Positions 1 through 8,166 are shown, numbered from the stretch's first letter. The stretch: 64,000 nt of DNA from Anaerolineales bacterium UBA2317 (GCA_002345215.1 DDVH01000052.1:239043-303042), one strand, 5' to 3'. Notes: a model not told the origin generated them from the sequence alone. Program-made: numbers and translations.

Positions 1-88
1 CATACGCCACATTATTGACATGACCATTTTCATCAATGGCAGTTTTTGGAATGTTGATAATTTTTGAATAGATAGAAGAAAGAGGCAT
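1..88 (-). CDS. Acyl-CoA thioesterase-like protein (hotdog fold), N-terminal fragment
   Basis: The gene runs off the left edge; 29 codons are visible, reading leftwards from an ATG at 86-88. They include IDENGHVNNVAY, which matches the D..GHVNN..Y active-site signature of YbgC/4HBT-type acyl-CoA thioesterases, where the Asp is catalytic and the enzyme hydrolyses acyl-CoA thioesters in the cytoplasm. It is divergent from the small gene at 121, with only 32 bp between the two starts. The family call rests on one motif; the substrate cannot be told from this fragment. Confidence 0.7.
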   Translation of the reverse strand, partial: MPLSSIYSKIINIPKTAIDENGHVNNVAY

Positions 89-105
89 AGTGTGATTGTA
101 TCAAA

Positions 106-114
106 TGATAAAAT
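106..114 (+). promoter_or_regulatory. Extended -10 promoter element (TGATAAAAT)
   Basis: TG-n-TAAAAT lies 6 nt before the ATG at 121, with no Shine-Dalgarno sequence between. A transcript initiated from it would start at or next to the ATG, so the message is probably leaderless. No clear -35 box is visible. Inferred from spacing only. Confidence 0.5.
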
Positions 115-120
115 CAGAGC

Positions 121-381
121 ATGGCAAAATTAATCCCCGCCGCAGAACGCCTCATCCGTGCGCGAAAACTGATTCAAAAAGCGCGAGATTTACCTGCTCC
201 TACAACTGGACTCGGCAAAAGTGATTTGTCTTATGTTGCCAATGTGAAAGATTTATTGCGTCAAGCCAAAGATATGGTCAAGTTTATTTCCATGACTCCA
301 ACCGCTACTGCTGAAATGAAAGCGGAAGTTAAAAAAATTTATGAAGAGATTGAACAGGCGGATAAAGAAATTTTGAATTAA
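121..381 (+). CDS. Small helical protein of unknown function
   Basis: Encodes 86 residues, Lys/Ala/Glu-rich, with no signal peptide or membrane segment. The sequence looks almost wholly alpha-helical: two charged segments (about residues 5-23 and 42-84) separated by a Pro/Gly-containing turn. I do not recognise the family. The start is fixed by a -10-like element 6 nt upstream (probable leaderless mRNA). The gene is followed at 381-424 by an A/T-rich inverted repeat that may end transcription. Codon use looks like that of the neighbours. Confidence 0.7.
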   Translation: MAKLIPAAERLIRARKLIQKARDLPAPTTGLGKSDLSYVANVKDLLRQAKDMVKFISMTPTATAEMKAEVKKIYEEIEQADKEILN

Positions 382-424
382 TGGATAATGAAGAATGGAT
401 AATTGACAATTTTTCATTATCCAT
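381..424. terminator. A/T-rich inverted repeat between convergent genes
   Basis: ATGGATAATGAA at 381-392 is exactly complementary to TTCATTATCCAT at 413-424, and the loop contains a second GGATAATT-like copy. It lies between the convergent genes ending at 381 and 438 and could act as a weak bidirectional terminator. It could equally be one of the dispersed palindromic repeats of this genome. Confidence 0.45.
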
Positions 425-437
425 TTTCAATTGTTAA

Positions 438-1052
438 TTATGGAGTAGGGGTTGTAATATTTCCAACCAAAATATTCACACTTAACGTATCACCAAAGAA
501 CACGCCGTTTTCGTCAGCCATGCGCCATGAAGATTGAATCAAGCCACTGATTCCACTTGGTACCACCAATTCCACAGAGATTTGTCTTTTTGCGCCTGTG
601 GGAATGGCTTCGGTTAAAGTAACTGTACTTCCGCGCATTAATTCACCGCCAACATGTTGGAAGGTGAATCCTGCTCGCCAGGCACACCCGCCGATATTTT
701 GTACTTCCCATGTTTTGGTAAATACTTCACCTGTATCCATTTGCGTACCATCTGGGATGGTTACATCAGATATATAAAGCAAGTTGTAGCATGGATTTGT
801 AGTGGCAGTGGGTAATGGAGTCTCGGTAATGATTGTAGGCGTGATGCTCGGCTCTTCCACAATCATCGGCGTAGATGAATGTGTAGGAACGGCAACCAAA
901 GTTTCCGTTAGGGATGAAGCGAATGTAGAAACTGCTTGGGTACGAATTAAGTCCACATCATCTGAATTTGTTTGATTTGCTGAGTCAGCACATGAGAAAA
1001 GTACCGCCCCTATGACGATGAGTAAGACGATATAAATTATTCTATTTTTCAT
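438..1052 (-). CDS. Lipoprotein with C-terminal NBR1 Ig-like domain
   Basis: A 204-residue protein. The N-terminus (MKNRIIYIVLLIVIGAVLFSC) is a lipoprotein signal with lipobox LFSC, so the mature protein is probably anchored to the outer face of the membrane. A Thr/Pro/Ser-rich linker (about 30-85) precedes a beta-sandwich of about 100 residues with the NBR1-type Ig pattern ('F.K.WEVQNIGGCAW', then 'SSWRMADENGVFFGD'). Such domains occur in many Chloroflexota surface proteins, and their ligands are generally unknown. I chose the internal ATG at 1052 because the longer frame overlaps the upstream gene and hides the signal peptide. Confidence 0.8.
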   Translation of the reverse strand: MKNRIIYIVLLIVIGAVLFSCADSANQTNSDDVDLIRTQAVSTFASSLTETLVAVPTHSSTPMIVEEPSITPTIITETPLPTATTNPCYNLLYISDVTIPDGTQMDTGEVFTKTWEVQNIGGCAWRAGFTFQHVGGELMRGSTVTLTEAIPTGAKRQISVELVVPSGISGLIQSSWRMADENGVFFGDTLSVNILVGNITTPTP

Positions 1053-1065
1053 TTTGAAATTTAAG

Positions 1066-1428
1066 TTAATCTTGAGCAAGCCAATCTTTTGCTTCGTTTT
1101 CATCGTTGAAGTACATCAACGATTGACCTGTGATTTTGGAAAGCAAATCGCCAAGTGTGCGTTTGATGCCAGATACACCAACCACAGCAGTTTTGCGAAT
1201 ATGTGATTTTGTTTTCTTTGAAGATTCGTTAAGAAGTGGCATGACGGCTGATGTAATTTCGGTATTTGAAAAATTAGAAAGCACGAGGGTTGAATTTTCT
1301 GGCTGAGTTAAGATAAGCTCTTGTACTTCTTTCAACTCGGCAATGACTGCTTTGTCGTTGAAGAAGTTATTCGAAAAATCTTGATAAAAAATCTTTTTGC
1401 CTTTGTATTCAATCCATTTTGATTTCAT
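1066..1428 (-). CDS. STAS/SpoIIAA-like domain protein
   Basis: A 120-residue cytoplasmic protein. The alternating beta/alpha pattern and the C-terminal 'YFNDENEAKDWLAQD' helix resemble SpoIIAA-like/STAS single-domain proteins, in which a late 'F.....A..WL' helix is typical. Those proteins often act in partner switching or lipid binding; no partner kinase is adjacent here. An ideal AAAGGAGG Shine-Dalgarno lies 6 nt before the ATG at 1428. It sits in a leftward run with the lipoprotein downstream and a membrane protein upstream, so the three may be co-transcribed. The role is unknown. Confidence 0.6.
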   Translation of the reverse strand: MKSKWIEYKGKKIFYQDFSNNFFNDKAVIAELKEVQELILTQPENSTLVLSNFSNTEITSAVMPLLNESSKKTKSHIRKTAVVGVSGIKRTLGDLLSKITGQSLMYFNDENEAKDWLAQD

Positions 1429-1439
1429 GCCAGCCTCCT

Positions 1440-1889
1440 TTATTTCTTTTTCTTCTTTTTCGGAGCGGAAACAGATTCACTTGATGTGGATTTTTTATTT
1501 TCTAAGTATAAAGCAATGCCAGTTGCAAGCGCGCCGACCAATTCCCAAATCGCAACACCTAAAAATCGTTGTGGGGCAATTCCTAAAATCACTACAATTG
1601 TGAAAACGATGAAAGTTAGAGTACGAAATGGAACTGTCCAACGATAAAAGATTTTTACATCGTTCAAGGCGGCGAGGACGTAATAGATGCCGATGTTGAA
1701 TGATGCCATCGAAGAAGCGGTCATAAATACAATGGTGTAATCACCTGCGGTGCGTGAGGTACGCTCTATCACTTCAAAACCTAAAACGGATAACAAAATT
1801 TCAGGTCGAATTAAACCAATCAATCCAAGCACAAACGCTAAAAAACCGAATACAAAAATTGTCCAACCAGATGCATCACGAATTTTCAT
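1440..1889 (-). CDS. Four-helix integral membrane protein with poly-Lys tail
   Basis: 149 residues with four hydrophobic segments (about 9-30, 50-72, 84-104, 108-128) and a short cytoplasmic tail rich in Ser ending in six lysines. No catalytic motif is visible. The pattern resembles small uncharacterised four-TM proteins of Chloroflexota and I assign no function. It is first in the leftward run with the STAS-like and NBR1-Ig genes (gap of 11 nt), and divergent from the deoxynucleoside kinase. Confidence 0.7.
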   Translation of the reverse strand: MKIRDASGWTIFVFGFLAFVLGLIGLIRPEILLSVLGFEVIERTSRTAGDYTIVFMTASSMASFNIGIYYVLAALNDVKIFYRWTVPFRTLTFIVFTIVVILGIAPQRFLGVAIWELVGALATGIALYLENKKSTSSESVSAPKKKKKK

Positions 1890-1924
1890 TGATAAGATTA
1901 TCTCCTAATTGAATTAATTATACA

Positions 1925-1933
1925 TGATAAAAT
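1925..1933 (+). promoter_or_regulatory. Extended -10 element (TGATAAAAT) for the nucleoside kinase
   Basis: TG-n-TAAAAT ends 9 nt before the ATG at 1943, and there is no Shine-Dalgarno in the gap. This predicts a leaderless or nearly leaderless transcript for the kinase/phosphatase pair. Confidence 0.5.
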
Positions 1934-1942
1934 AATTCAACT

Positions 1943-2584
1943 ATGGCGAAGCATTTGGTTCTTGTTGCAGGGAATATTGGCGTGGGAAAAACCACATTGA
2001 CAGAACGAATCGGGTCACGCCTTGGTTGGTGGACTGGATACGAATCTGTTTCTGATAATCCTTATTTATCTGATTTTTATGGCGATATGCGTTCATGGTC
2101 GTTTCATTTACAAATTTTCTTTTTGGGTCATCGTGCCGAACAATATTTAGAAGCTGCCCGTGATGCACGTTCTTCCATTTTAGATAGAAGCATTTATGAA
2201 GATGCTCATATTTTTGCACGCGCCTTACATCACTTGGGGAATTTGAACGAACGCGATTATTTAGCTTATCGCAACTTATATGATGTGGTCGTGAATAGTT
2301 TGCCCAGACCTGATTTATTGATTTATCTCAAAGCGCCTGTAAATGTTTTGATGGAACGCATTCGCCGCCGCGCTCGTAACATGGAAACTGGTATCACACC
2401 TGAATATTTAACCTTGCTTGATTCATTTTACGAAGAATGGCTCGGTGCGTTTGATATGTGTCCAGTATTAACCATTCAAACTAATAACTTAGATTATGCC
2501 AATATGCCCAGCCATTTAGATTTGGTGACCGAACGCATTCAAGATAAATTAGCAGGCAAAGAAGTGATGGATTTACGTGACTAA
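1943..2584 (+). CDS. Deoxynucleoside kinase (dGK/dCK family)
   Basis: 213 residues. An N-terminal P-loop (residues 10-18, GNIGVGKTT), a DRS motif near residue 80 in 'DRSIYEDAHIFARAL', and a lid segment 'RIRRRARNMETG' match the dCK/dGK family of salvage kinases, which phosphorylate deoxynucleosides with ATP in the cytoplasm. The exact base preference (dA, dG or dC) cannot be read from the sequence. The stop overlaps the GTG start of the next gene by 8 nt, so the two are translationally coupled. Length is normal for the family. Confidence 0.88.
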   Translation: MAKHLVLVAGNIGVGKTTLTERIGSRLGWWTGYESVSDNPYLSDFYGDMRSWSFHLQIFFLGHRAEQYLEAARDARSSILDRSIYEDAHIFARALHHLGNLNERDYLAYRNLYDVVVNSLPRPDLLIYLKAPVNVLMERIRRRARNMETGITPEYLTLLDSFYEEWLGAFDMCPVLTIQTNNLDYANMPSHLDLVTERIQDKLAGKEVMDLRD

Positions 2585-3821
2585 TATAGACCAAACTGTC
2601 TTCTTAAAAATTCCACTATTCAACAAAATGCCAAAGTTAGATTTGTTTCAATTGGTAAATGAATTACCCGTTCAAGAATATAAACGCGGCGATTATCTTT
2701 TTCGTGAAGGCGAACATGGTGATAGTTTGTATGTGGTGCGTGATGGCAAAGTTGAAATTATCCTCGCCGCCGATACACCTGATGAAATGTTATTACGTGC
2801 TTGCGGACCTGGTGAATATGTCGGTGAGATGAGTTTGATGATGCCCAAAGGCACACGTACTGCTAGCGTGCGTGCTAGAGACGATAGTGTTGTTTGGATG
2901 ATGACCCGCGAGAAATTTAATCAAACTTTACAGAAATATCCGCAGTTGGCATATTCGATGGTTGAAATAATGAGTGAACGACTCGATTCATCCAACGAAG
3001 CCGCGTTCAATGATTTGGTTGCAAAAAATCATGCGCTTCAAAAAGCGTATGACGAACTCAAAGCCGCGCAAGCACAAATCATTGAAAAAGAACGTCTCGA
3101 ACGTGAATTGCAAGTTGCCGCTGATATTCAACTCAGCATTTTGCCCGATGTTCTTCCTGACACCGAAGAATTTAGTTTCGGTGCGAGAATCCTGCCTGCC
3201 CGTCAGGTCGGAGGCGATTTTTATGATGTCTTCCAACTTAAAGATGACCGCATCGGAGTCTTAATTGGCGATGTAGCAGATAAAGGTGTCCCGTCTGCTT
3301 TGTTTATGGCGCGCGCTCATGCACTCATCATGGCTGAAGCGGATATTGCCATCACTGCCACTGAAGTGATGCAATTGGTGAACAGTCATATCACGCGATT
3401 ACAAAAATCAACTCAATTTGTGACTGTGTTATATGGCATCTTAGATTTAAAAACCCGCCTCTTTTCTTACGCGAGGGCTGGTCATGAACCTCCACTTTTG
3501 CTTCACCCCGACGGAAGTGTAGAACGCTTGCCACATAGTGCTGGTATGGCAATTGGTTTATGGGACCCCATTACGATAGATGAACGTGAAGTGACACTTG
3601 CCTCGGGTGATACATTGATTATGTACACCGATGGCATGACCGATTGCAGAAGCCCAGAAGGTGAAGCATTTGGATTAGATAGAATCAAAAACTTGTTGAG
3701 CGAGTTAACCAAACTCAATGCCCAACAAGTCAGTGATAGATTATTAGAGACGTTACAAGGTTATCAAAACGGCGCCAAGCAAGATGATGATGTGACGCTT
3801 GTGACGATAAAAGCAAAATGA
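2577..3821 (+). CDS. cNMP-binding domain + PP2C (SpoIIE/RsbU-type) phosphatase
   Basis: 414 residues. Residues about 10-130 form a cyclic-nucleotide-binding beta-roll ('GDYLFREGEHGDSLYVVRDGKVEI', later 'GEYVGEMSLM....RTASVRA'). A helical linker at about 140-180 leads into a SpoIIE-type PP2C domain with the expected 'ARQVGGDFYD', 'GDVADKGVPSALFMA' and 'GMTDCRSPEGEAFG' metal/phosphate motifs. Such proteins dephosphorylate anti-sigma-factor antagonists or other Ser/Thr phosphoproteins in response to a ligand. The start is a GTG at 2577 overlapping the kinase gene. No partner STAS/anti-sigma gene is adjacent, although a STAS-like gene lies 1.1 kb upstream on the other strand. Confidence 0.85.
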   Translation: MTNIDQTVFLKIPLFNKMPKLDLFQLVNELPVQEYKRGDYLFREGEHGDSLYVVRDGKVEIILAADTPDEMLLRACGPGEYVGEMSLMMPKGTRTASVRARDDSVVWMMTREKFNQTLQKYPQLAYSMVEIMSERLDSSNEAAFNDLVAKNHALQKAYDELKAAQAQIIEKERLERELQVAADIQLSILPDVLPDTEEFSFGARILPARQVGGDFYDVFQLKDDRIGVLIGDVADKGVPSALFMARAHALIMAEADIAITATEVMQLVNSHITRLQKSTQFVTVLYGILDLKTRLFSYARAGHEPPLLLHPDGSVERLPHSAGMAIGLWDPITIDEREVTLASGDTLIMYTDGMTDCRSPEGEAFGLDRIKNLLSELTKLNAQQVSDRLLETLQGYQNGAKQDDDVTLVTIKAK

Positions 3822-3825
3822 TTTT

Positions 3826-3853
3826 GTAGGGGCGAGGCACGCCTCGCCCCTAC
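3826..3853. terminator. GTAGGG-type palindrome between convergent genes
   Basis: GTAGGGGCGAGGC and its exact complement flank a 2-nt centre, followed by T-rich sequence. It lies in the 35-nt gap between convergent genes and probably terminates both. It belongs to a family of palindromes with invariant GTAGGG/CCCTAC ends that also occurs near 11951, 30968, 37403 and 40906. Confidence 0.6.
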
Positions 3854-3856
3854 GTT

Positions 3857-4993
3857 TTATTTCAATGCCTGTTCCAAATCCGCAATCAAATCATCCACGT
3901 TTTCAATTCCAACAGATAATCTCACAAGCCCAGGGTCAATTTCTAATTTTGAACCTTGTGTAGATAAATGCGTCATCGCGGCAGGGACTTCGATTAAAGA
4001 TTCCACGCCACCCAATGATTCTGCTAAAGTAAATATCTTTGTAGACTCAGCAACTTTGATGGCGGCATCTTTTCCATCTTTCATCACAAACGAAATCATG
4101 CCACCACCATTTTTCATTTGCGACATGGCAATTTTTTGTTGCGGATGACTTTCATGGAATGGATAAATCAATTGCTTGATGCTTTTTTGCTTTTCTAAAA
4201 ATTTGATAATCGCTGTCGCATTTTCAAAATGTCTATCCATACGTACAGGTAAAGTCTTGATTCCGCGTAAGACCAAAAACGAATCCATCGGACCAATCAC
4301 ACCGCCGATTGCATTTTGTAAATAAGCAAGTTGTGCGCCTAATTCTTTATCTTTCCCAATAATTGCACCACCAACCACATCGGAGTGTCCGCCGAGGTAT
4401 TTGGTCATTGAGTGGACGACTAAATCAGCACCCAATTCTAGCGGACGTTGAAGGTAAGGAGTTGCAAATGTATTATCTACAACAAGTAATGGTTTGCTGG
4501 GATGATTCTTTATCATTTCAGCAACAGCCCGAATATCGGTCACTGCTAATAATGGATTCGTGGGAGTCTCTAGCCACACAATTTTCGTGGATGGAGTCAA
4601 TGCCTCAGCTAAGTTTTCTGGGTCGGTAGTGTCAGCAAATGTAAAGTCAAGACCGAAGCGGCGCAGAATTTTGTCAAACAGACGAAATGTTCCACCATAA
4701 ACATCATTGCCAGCAACGATATGGTCACCGCTTGAAAGCATTCGTAAAACTGTATCAGTCGCCGCCATGCCAGAAGCGAAAGCCAAACCCCAAGTTCCAC
4801 TTTCAAGTTCTGCAAGACAATCTTGCAATGCTTTGCGTGTTGGATTCAATGTGCGCGAATATTCATATCCCTGACGTGGTTTGCTAATTCCATCTTGCAT
4901 GTACGTGGATGTGAAATAAACGGGCGTCATCACCGCACCGTTGTTTGGGTCTGGTTCTTGACCTGCATGAATTGCGAGCGTTTCAAATTTCAT
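3857..4993 (-). CDS. Cystathionine gamma-synthase / gamma-lyase family PLP enzyme
   Basis: 378 residues. It has the Cys/Met-metabolism PLP fold: 'YSRTLNPTRKALQDCLAELE' near residue 50, 'DNTFATPYLQRPLELGADLVVHSMTKY' with the PLP lysine in SMTKY, and 'LAESLGGVESLI' near the C-terminus. The family covers trans-sulfuration enzymes (MetB, MetC, cystathionine gamma-lyase) and methionine gamma-lyase, and the reaction cannot be decided from sequence alone. Start chosen at the ATG at 4993, preceded by AGGAGA; the longer frame would read through repeat elements. Confidence 0.87.
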   Translation of the reverse strand: MKFETLAIHAGQEPDPNNGAVMTPVYFTSTYMQDGISKPRQGYEYSRTLNPTRKALQDCLAELESGTWGLAFASGMAATDTVLRMLSSGDHIVAGNDVYGGTFRLFDKILRRFGLDFTFADTTDPENLAEALTPSTKIVWLETPTNPLLAVTDIRAVAEMIKNHPSKPLLVVDNTFATPYLQRPLELGADLVVHSMTKYLGGHSDVVGGAIIGKDKELGAQLAYLQNAIGGVIGPMDSFLVLRGIKTLPVRMDRHFENATAIIKFLEKQKSIKQLIYPFHESHPQQKIAMSQMKNGGGMISFVMKDGKDAAIKVAESTKIFTLAESLGGVESLIEVPAAMTHLSTQGSKLEIDPGLVRLSVGIENVDDLIADLEQALK

Positions 4994-5012
4994 TTTTTCT
5001 CCTGTTAATATC

Positions 5013-5150
5013 GGTGGTCGAGTAGCCTTGAGCGATTTTTCGCGAAGGGCGTATCGAGACCACCAGTAAAGCAAAATATTTACAATAACAAAATAACTTG
5101 ATGTACTTGTTGGTTTCGATACGGCGGGTAAGCACCGCCTACTCAACCAA
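5013..5150. repeat. Two oppositely oriented copies of a GGTCTCGATACG/CTACTCGACC repeat
   Basis: Copy one at 5013-5064 reads GGTGGTCGAGTAG ... CGTATCGAGACCACC. Copy two at 5110-5150 reads TTGGTTTCGATACG ... CTACTCAACCAA, i.e. the same element inverted. Each copy has short terminal inverted repeats. The elements fill the gap between the GNAT gene and the PLP enzyme, so that gene's promoter must lie in or between them. Confidence 0.6.
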
Positions 5151-5171
5151 CGGATTGCTTTATAAACTTTA

Positions 5172-5615
5172 TTATTTTACCCTTTTCATCTTAATACACC
5201 TACATGGATATCCATTATTCTCGCCATCAAATCTACTCACTTCTTCAAAGCCTTCGCTTTCATATAAAGCAATTGCCTTTTTATTTCCATCTAAGACAAT
5301 CGTCCAAGCGCCTTCACCAATTTCGCGAATGCCAATTTTCAATAATTCTCTACCGATGCCTTTGCCATAAAAATCAGGGTGGACATAAAGCCAGGCGAGA
5401 TAATCTTCATCTACACCAACGAAACCAATTACTTTTTCATCTTCACATGCAACAAATTTTTTGCTTCGTTTTAAATCTTCCACTTCTTTATCTTGTTCTA
5501 TTGGAATGAATCCACGCGGGTCACAAGAACCGATTAATTCATCAGGTCTAGCAAGGTCATGGATTTGGCAAATCGCCTGCCAATCTTTATCTTGATATTC
5601 TCTGTACTTAATCAT
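5172..5615 (-). CDS. GNAT-family N-acetyltransferase
   Basis: 147 residues with the GNAT core: 'AWLYVHPDFYGKGIGRELLKIG' is the acetyl-CoA-binding motif A (Q/RxxGxG/A type), followed by 'NKKAIALYESEGFEEV'. It transfers an acetyl group from acetyl-CoA to an unknown amine. The ATG at 5615 is preceded by GAAGGAAAC; an in-frame TTG at 5630 inside the preceding gene was rejected. It is the last gene of a three-gene leftward operon (1-nt gap from the nucleotidyltransferase). GNAT enzymes in such settings sometimes modify antibiotics, but nothing here proves it. Confidence 0.85.
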   Translation of the reverse strand: MIKYREYQDKDWQAICQIHDLARPDELIGSCDPRGFIPIEQDKEVEDLKRSKKFVACEDEKVIGFVGVDEDYLAWLYVHPDFYGKGIGRELLKIGIREIGEGAWTIVLDGNKKAIALYESEGFEEVSRFDGENNGYPCRCIKMKRVK

Positions 5616-5616
5616 A

Positions 5617-6399
5617 TTAGTTTCCTTCAATTTGTTCTTTTGTATATCTGATGAAGTCTAACGTTTCGTTTAAATAGATTTTATGTTCTTCGTGTTGGGA
5701 GACGGCAACGGCTTTATCAATGAGTAGATTCCATTTTGAGTCTAAATTTTCTTTTGCCCATTTCGTCGCTTTTGGCTTTGAAACAATCGTTCCATGTTTC
5801 AATGCGTGAAACACACGACACATCGTAATCACTGCAAAGGAACGATAGCCATCATCATGTTCACGAAGCCACTCTGGTTTTTCCAACATAGGAAACCACC
5901 ACTCACGTAAGACTCCCATTACAGAATTGCGAATATCTTCTGAACTAACGAAATCAATTAAAGTTTTCGGATCTGGACCTTCCACAACAACGCCGCATTC
6001 ACGCACCACATGACGTTGAATCGCCCAATCACTTCCCGGCGTATCAAGATAAAATTTTCCTTCGTTAATGGTTGGGCATGGTAAACCGTTTGGATTATGT
6101 TTGTGAATCAATTCTTTTGGAATGTATGCGCCTTCTAATTTGCCAGCACGCTTTAAACTGATTGCCCAAGTTTGATTGTGCATTGCTTCAAGCTCTGCAA
6201 TTGTTTTCTCTGAAAGATAATCTGTTGTCACCACGAGAAAATCAACGTCACTAGATTTAGGATTGAAGTCTCCGCTAGAGAGTGAGCCATAAAGATACAT
6301 ACCAACGAACTCGTCTTTTAAAATTTCTTTCACGTTTGTTAAAAGCAAATTCAATAGTTCATTTACATCATCGTATGGAGTAAATTTTTTATTTAACAT
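5617..6399 (-). CDS. AadA-like nucleotidyltransferase (DUF4111-type C-terminus)
   Basis: 260 residues. The N-terminal nucleotidyltransferase motif 'YGSLSSGDFNPKSSDVDFLV' carries the GS...SDxD metal/NTP site of streptomycin/spectinomycin adenylyltransferases; the C-terminal helical domain ('RHVVRECGVVVEGPDP', then 'RVFHALKHGTIVSKPKATKWA') fits the ANT(3'')/ANT(9) arrangement. It may O-adenylylate an aminocyclitol, or another substrate. The start at 6399 leaves a 7-nt gap after the ABC-F gene, and the longer frame overlaps that gene. Co-transcription with the ABC-F and GNAT genes is likely. Confidence 0.8.
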   Translation of the reverse strand: MLNKKFTPYDDVNELLNLLLTNVKEILKDEFVGMYLYGSLSSGDFNPKSSDVDFLVVTTDYLSEKTIAELEAMHNQTWAISLKRAGKLEGAYIPKELIHKHNPNGLPCPTINEGKFYLDTPGSDWAIQRHVVRECGVVVEGPDPKTLIDFVSSEDIRNSVMGVLREWWFPMLEKPEWLREHDDGYRSFAVITMCRVFHALKHGTIVSKPKATKWAKENLDSKWNLLIDKAVAVSQHEEHKIYLNETLDFIRYTKEQIEGN

Positions 6400-6406
6400 G
6401 TTATGC

Positions 6407-8032
6407 TTATTTAGAAATCTTTCCGTCTTTTGCAACCCAAACATCGGTTGCAAAACGCTCAATGAAACTTCTGTCATGCACAACTGCGAGAATAGTCCCT
6501 TGAAAATTTTCTAATGCTTCCTCAAAACGTTCGCGTGATGGAATATCCAAATGATTGATTGGTTCATCTAACACAAGGAAAGTACATCCTTGTGCAATCA
6601 AAGTTGCTAATTGCAAACGTGCGCGTTCACCAAAAGATAATTCTCCAGATGGACGCAATGCGTGATCGCCTTTGAATAAAAAGTGATGCAAGAAATTTCT
6701 TGTCTCGGTTTCATTCATGCTAGAAATATTTTGAATCGTTTGCACCGCATTCAATTTTGGATTTAACAATTCTTGCTCCTGTGCCATGTATCCAAGTTTT
6801 GTTGCGCCACCCAAACGAAATGTTCCACTCAGTGGGGGTATCTTTCCGACGATTGTTTTGATGAATGTTGTTTTGCCCGCCCCGTTTGGACCCGTCAACA
6901 CGATTCGTTGACCTGCACGAATGAACAAATTGATATTTTCCAATAACGGATTTTCTATCGTGTAGCCAATTGATAGCGATTCAGTAACCAACGCTTCTTT
7001 CGACTGGTGGTCTGGTTTGCCGAAGTCAAGTTTTAGTTTCCAACTTCCACGTGGTTTGTCAATCTTTTCATCGGTTTGCAGAGTTTCAATTCGCGCCTCA
7101 ATATTTTTTGCACGTCCTGCTACTCGTTTAGTCGCTTTATTCCCAAAAAAACCTTTGGCAAATTTATCACCACTATCAGCCTTTCCGCCTTTTTTCATCA
7201 CGGTGAGACTACGCACATGCTTTGCGGCTTTTTTTAATTGAGCAATTTCATCTTGTTGGTCTTGATAGGCTTGGACTTGTTTATCGAATTCAAGATTTTT
7301 TTGTTCAAGATAGTCACTGTAATTACCATCATAAACTTTGATGCTATGTGATGTTATATCTAATTCCAAAATCTTGTTAACTGTATTATCTAAAAACACA
7401 CGGTCATGTGACACAATCAAAACTGCGCCATCAAAATTATTTAACCAATCTTCGAGCCATTCAAGCATTTCGATATCTAAATGATTGGTTGGTTCATCAA
7501 GCAAAAGCAGATTTGGTTCTTCGAGTAAAACTTTTGCAAGCATGAGACGAGTTTTCTGTCCGCCGCTTAAGTGGGCGACTGGAGTTTCTGCTGGAAGATG
7601 AGATAAACCAAGCGCATCCAAAATACTTTCAGGCTGGTTGCTGTTATCTGATAATTTTTTCAACACCGAATCATATTGCTCTTGCAAAATAGCATCATTT
7701 GGATGTAAGGCAAGTTTCATAGCAAGTGCCTCAATCTCAAGGGCAGGATCATGTTGAGTTGCAGAATCAATTCCAAGCGTGGAGTGAAGCGCTTGTTCGG
7801 AATCAAATTCCATGCCTTGAGCGAGATATCCGATTCTTAAATTAGGACGCGTCGAAGAGACATTCCCTGAGTCTGGTTTTTCAAGGTTTGCAAGAATGCG
7901 CATGAGCGTGGTTTTGCCCGAACCATTGGGTCCGATTAAACCAATGCGCTCGCCAGCGCTGATGTTGAAATTGATATTTTGTAAAACGGGTTGGATCCCG
8001 AAATGTTTTGAAAGATTGTGAATACTAAGCAT
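6407..8032 (-). CDS. ABC-F family ATPase (ribosome-associated)
   Basis: 541 residues with two ABC domains and no membrane segments. NBD1 has Walker A GPNGSGKTT, signature LSGGQKTRLMLAKVLL and Walker B LLLLDEPTNHLD. A charged linker (about 240-310) follows, then NBD2 with GPNGAGKTT, LSFGERARLQLATL and FLVLDEPINHLD. ABC-F proteins act on the ribosome as translation factors or as ribosome-protection antibiotic-resistance factors. The start at 8032 has AGGAG 7 nt upstream. The leader (8033-8160) contains a terminator hairpin and a micro-ORF, as is known for several resistance ABC-F genes. Resistance is therefore plausible but unproven. Confidence 0.9.
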   Translation of the reverse strand: MLSIHNLSKHFGIQPVLQNINFNISAGERIGLIGPNGSGKTTLMRILANLEKPDSGNVSSTRPNLRIGYLAQGMEFDSEQALHSTLGIDSATQHDPALEIEALAMKLALHPNDAILQEQYDSVLKKLSDNSNQPESILDALGLSHLPAETPVAHLSGGQKTRLMLAKVLLEEPNLLLLDEPTNHLDIEMLEWLEDWLNNFDGAVLIVSHDRVFLDNTVNKILELDITSHSIKVYDGNYSDYLEQKNLEFDKQVQAYQDQQDEIAQLKKAAKHVRSLTVMKKGGKADSGDKFAKGFFGNKATKRVAGRAKNIEARIETLQTDEKIDKPRGSWKLKLDFGKPDHQSKEALVTESLSIGYTIENPLLENINLFIRAGQRIVLTGPNGAGKTTFIKTIVGKIPPLSGTFRLGGATKLGYMAQEQELLNPKLNAVQTIQNISSMNETETRNFLHHFLFKGDHALRPSGELSFGERARLQLATLIAQGCTFLVLDEPINHLDIPSRERFEEALENFQGTILAVVHDRSFIERFATDVWVAKDGKISK

Positions 8033-8058
8033 AAGAACTCCTGTAGTTAAAAACAAAA

Positions 8059-8075
8059 CCGAGGGCAAGCCTCGG
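8059..8075 (-). terminator. Candidate leader attenuator hairpin before the ABC-F gene
   Basis: On the minus strand CCGAGG, a 5-nt loop and CCTCGG are followed immediately by TTTTGTTTTT (8058 down to 8049), a classic intrinsic terminator placed 27-43 nt before the ABC-F start codon. The upstream AGGGCA (8108-8103 on the minus strand) is complementary to TGCCCT (8067-8062), which includes half the 3' arm, so a competing antiterminator pairing is possible. Confidence 0.6.
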
Positions 8076-8123
8076 CTAAATTAAAGTGTGCCAATAGGTG
8101 AGTGCCCTGAAAAAATTGGTTAA

Positions 8124-8141
8124 CTACAAAATGTCCGTCAT
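8124..8141 (-). CDS. Putative leader peptide (5 codons, MTDIL)
   Basis: A 5-codon frame (ATG ACG GAC ATT TTG TAG) starts about 19 nt after the predicted transcription start and is preceded by AAAGGA with a 10-nt spacing. It lies upstream of the attenuator hairpin of the ABC-F gene. Ribosome stalling on such leader peptides controls several known antibiotic-inducible ABC-F genes. Whether this one is translated is inference. Confidence 0.4.
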   Translation of the reverse strand: MTDIL

Positions 8142-8166
8142 TCGCTGGGTATCCTTTGTGAGGGAG

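Noticed and set aside
4994..5171. SAM riboswitch before the PLP sulfur enzyme
   Set aside because: The region is occupied by two inverted copies of a dispersed repeat, and no conserved riboswitch core was seen.
5616..5630. TTG start extending the GNAT gene
   Set aside because: It lies inside the preceding gene and after the natural ribosome-binding site; the ATG at 5615 has GAAGGA upstream.
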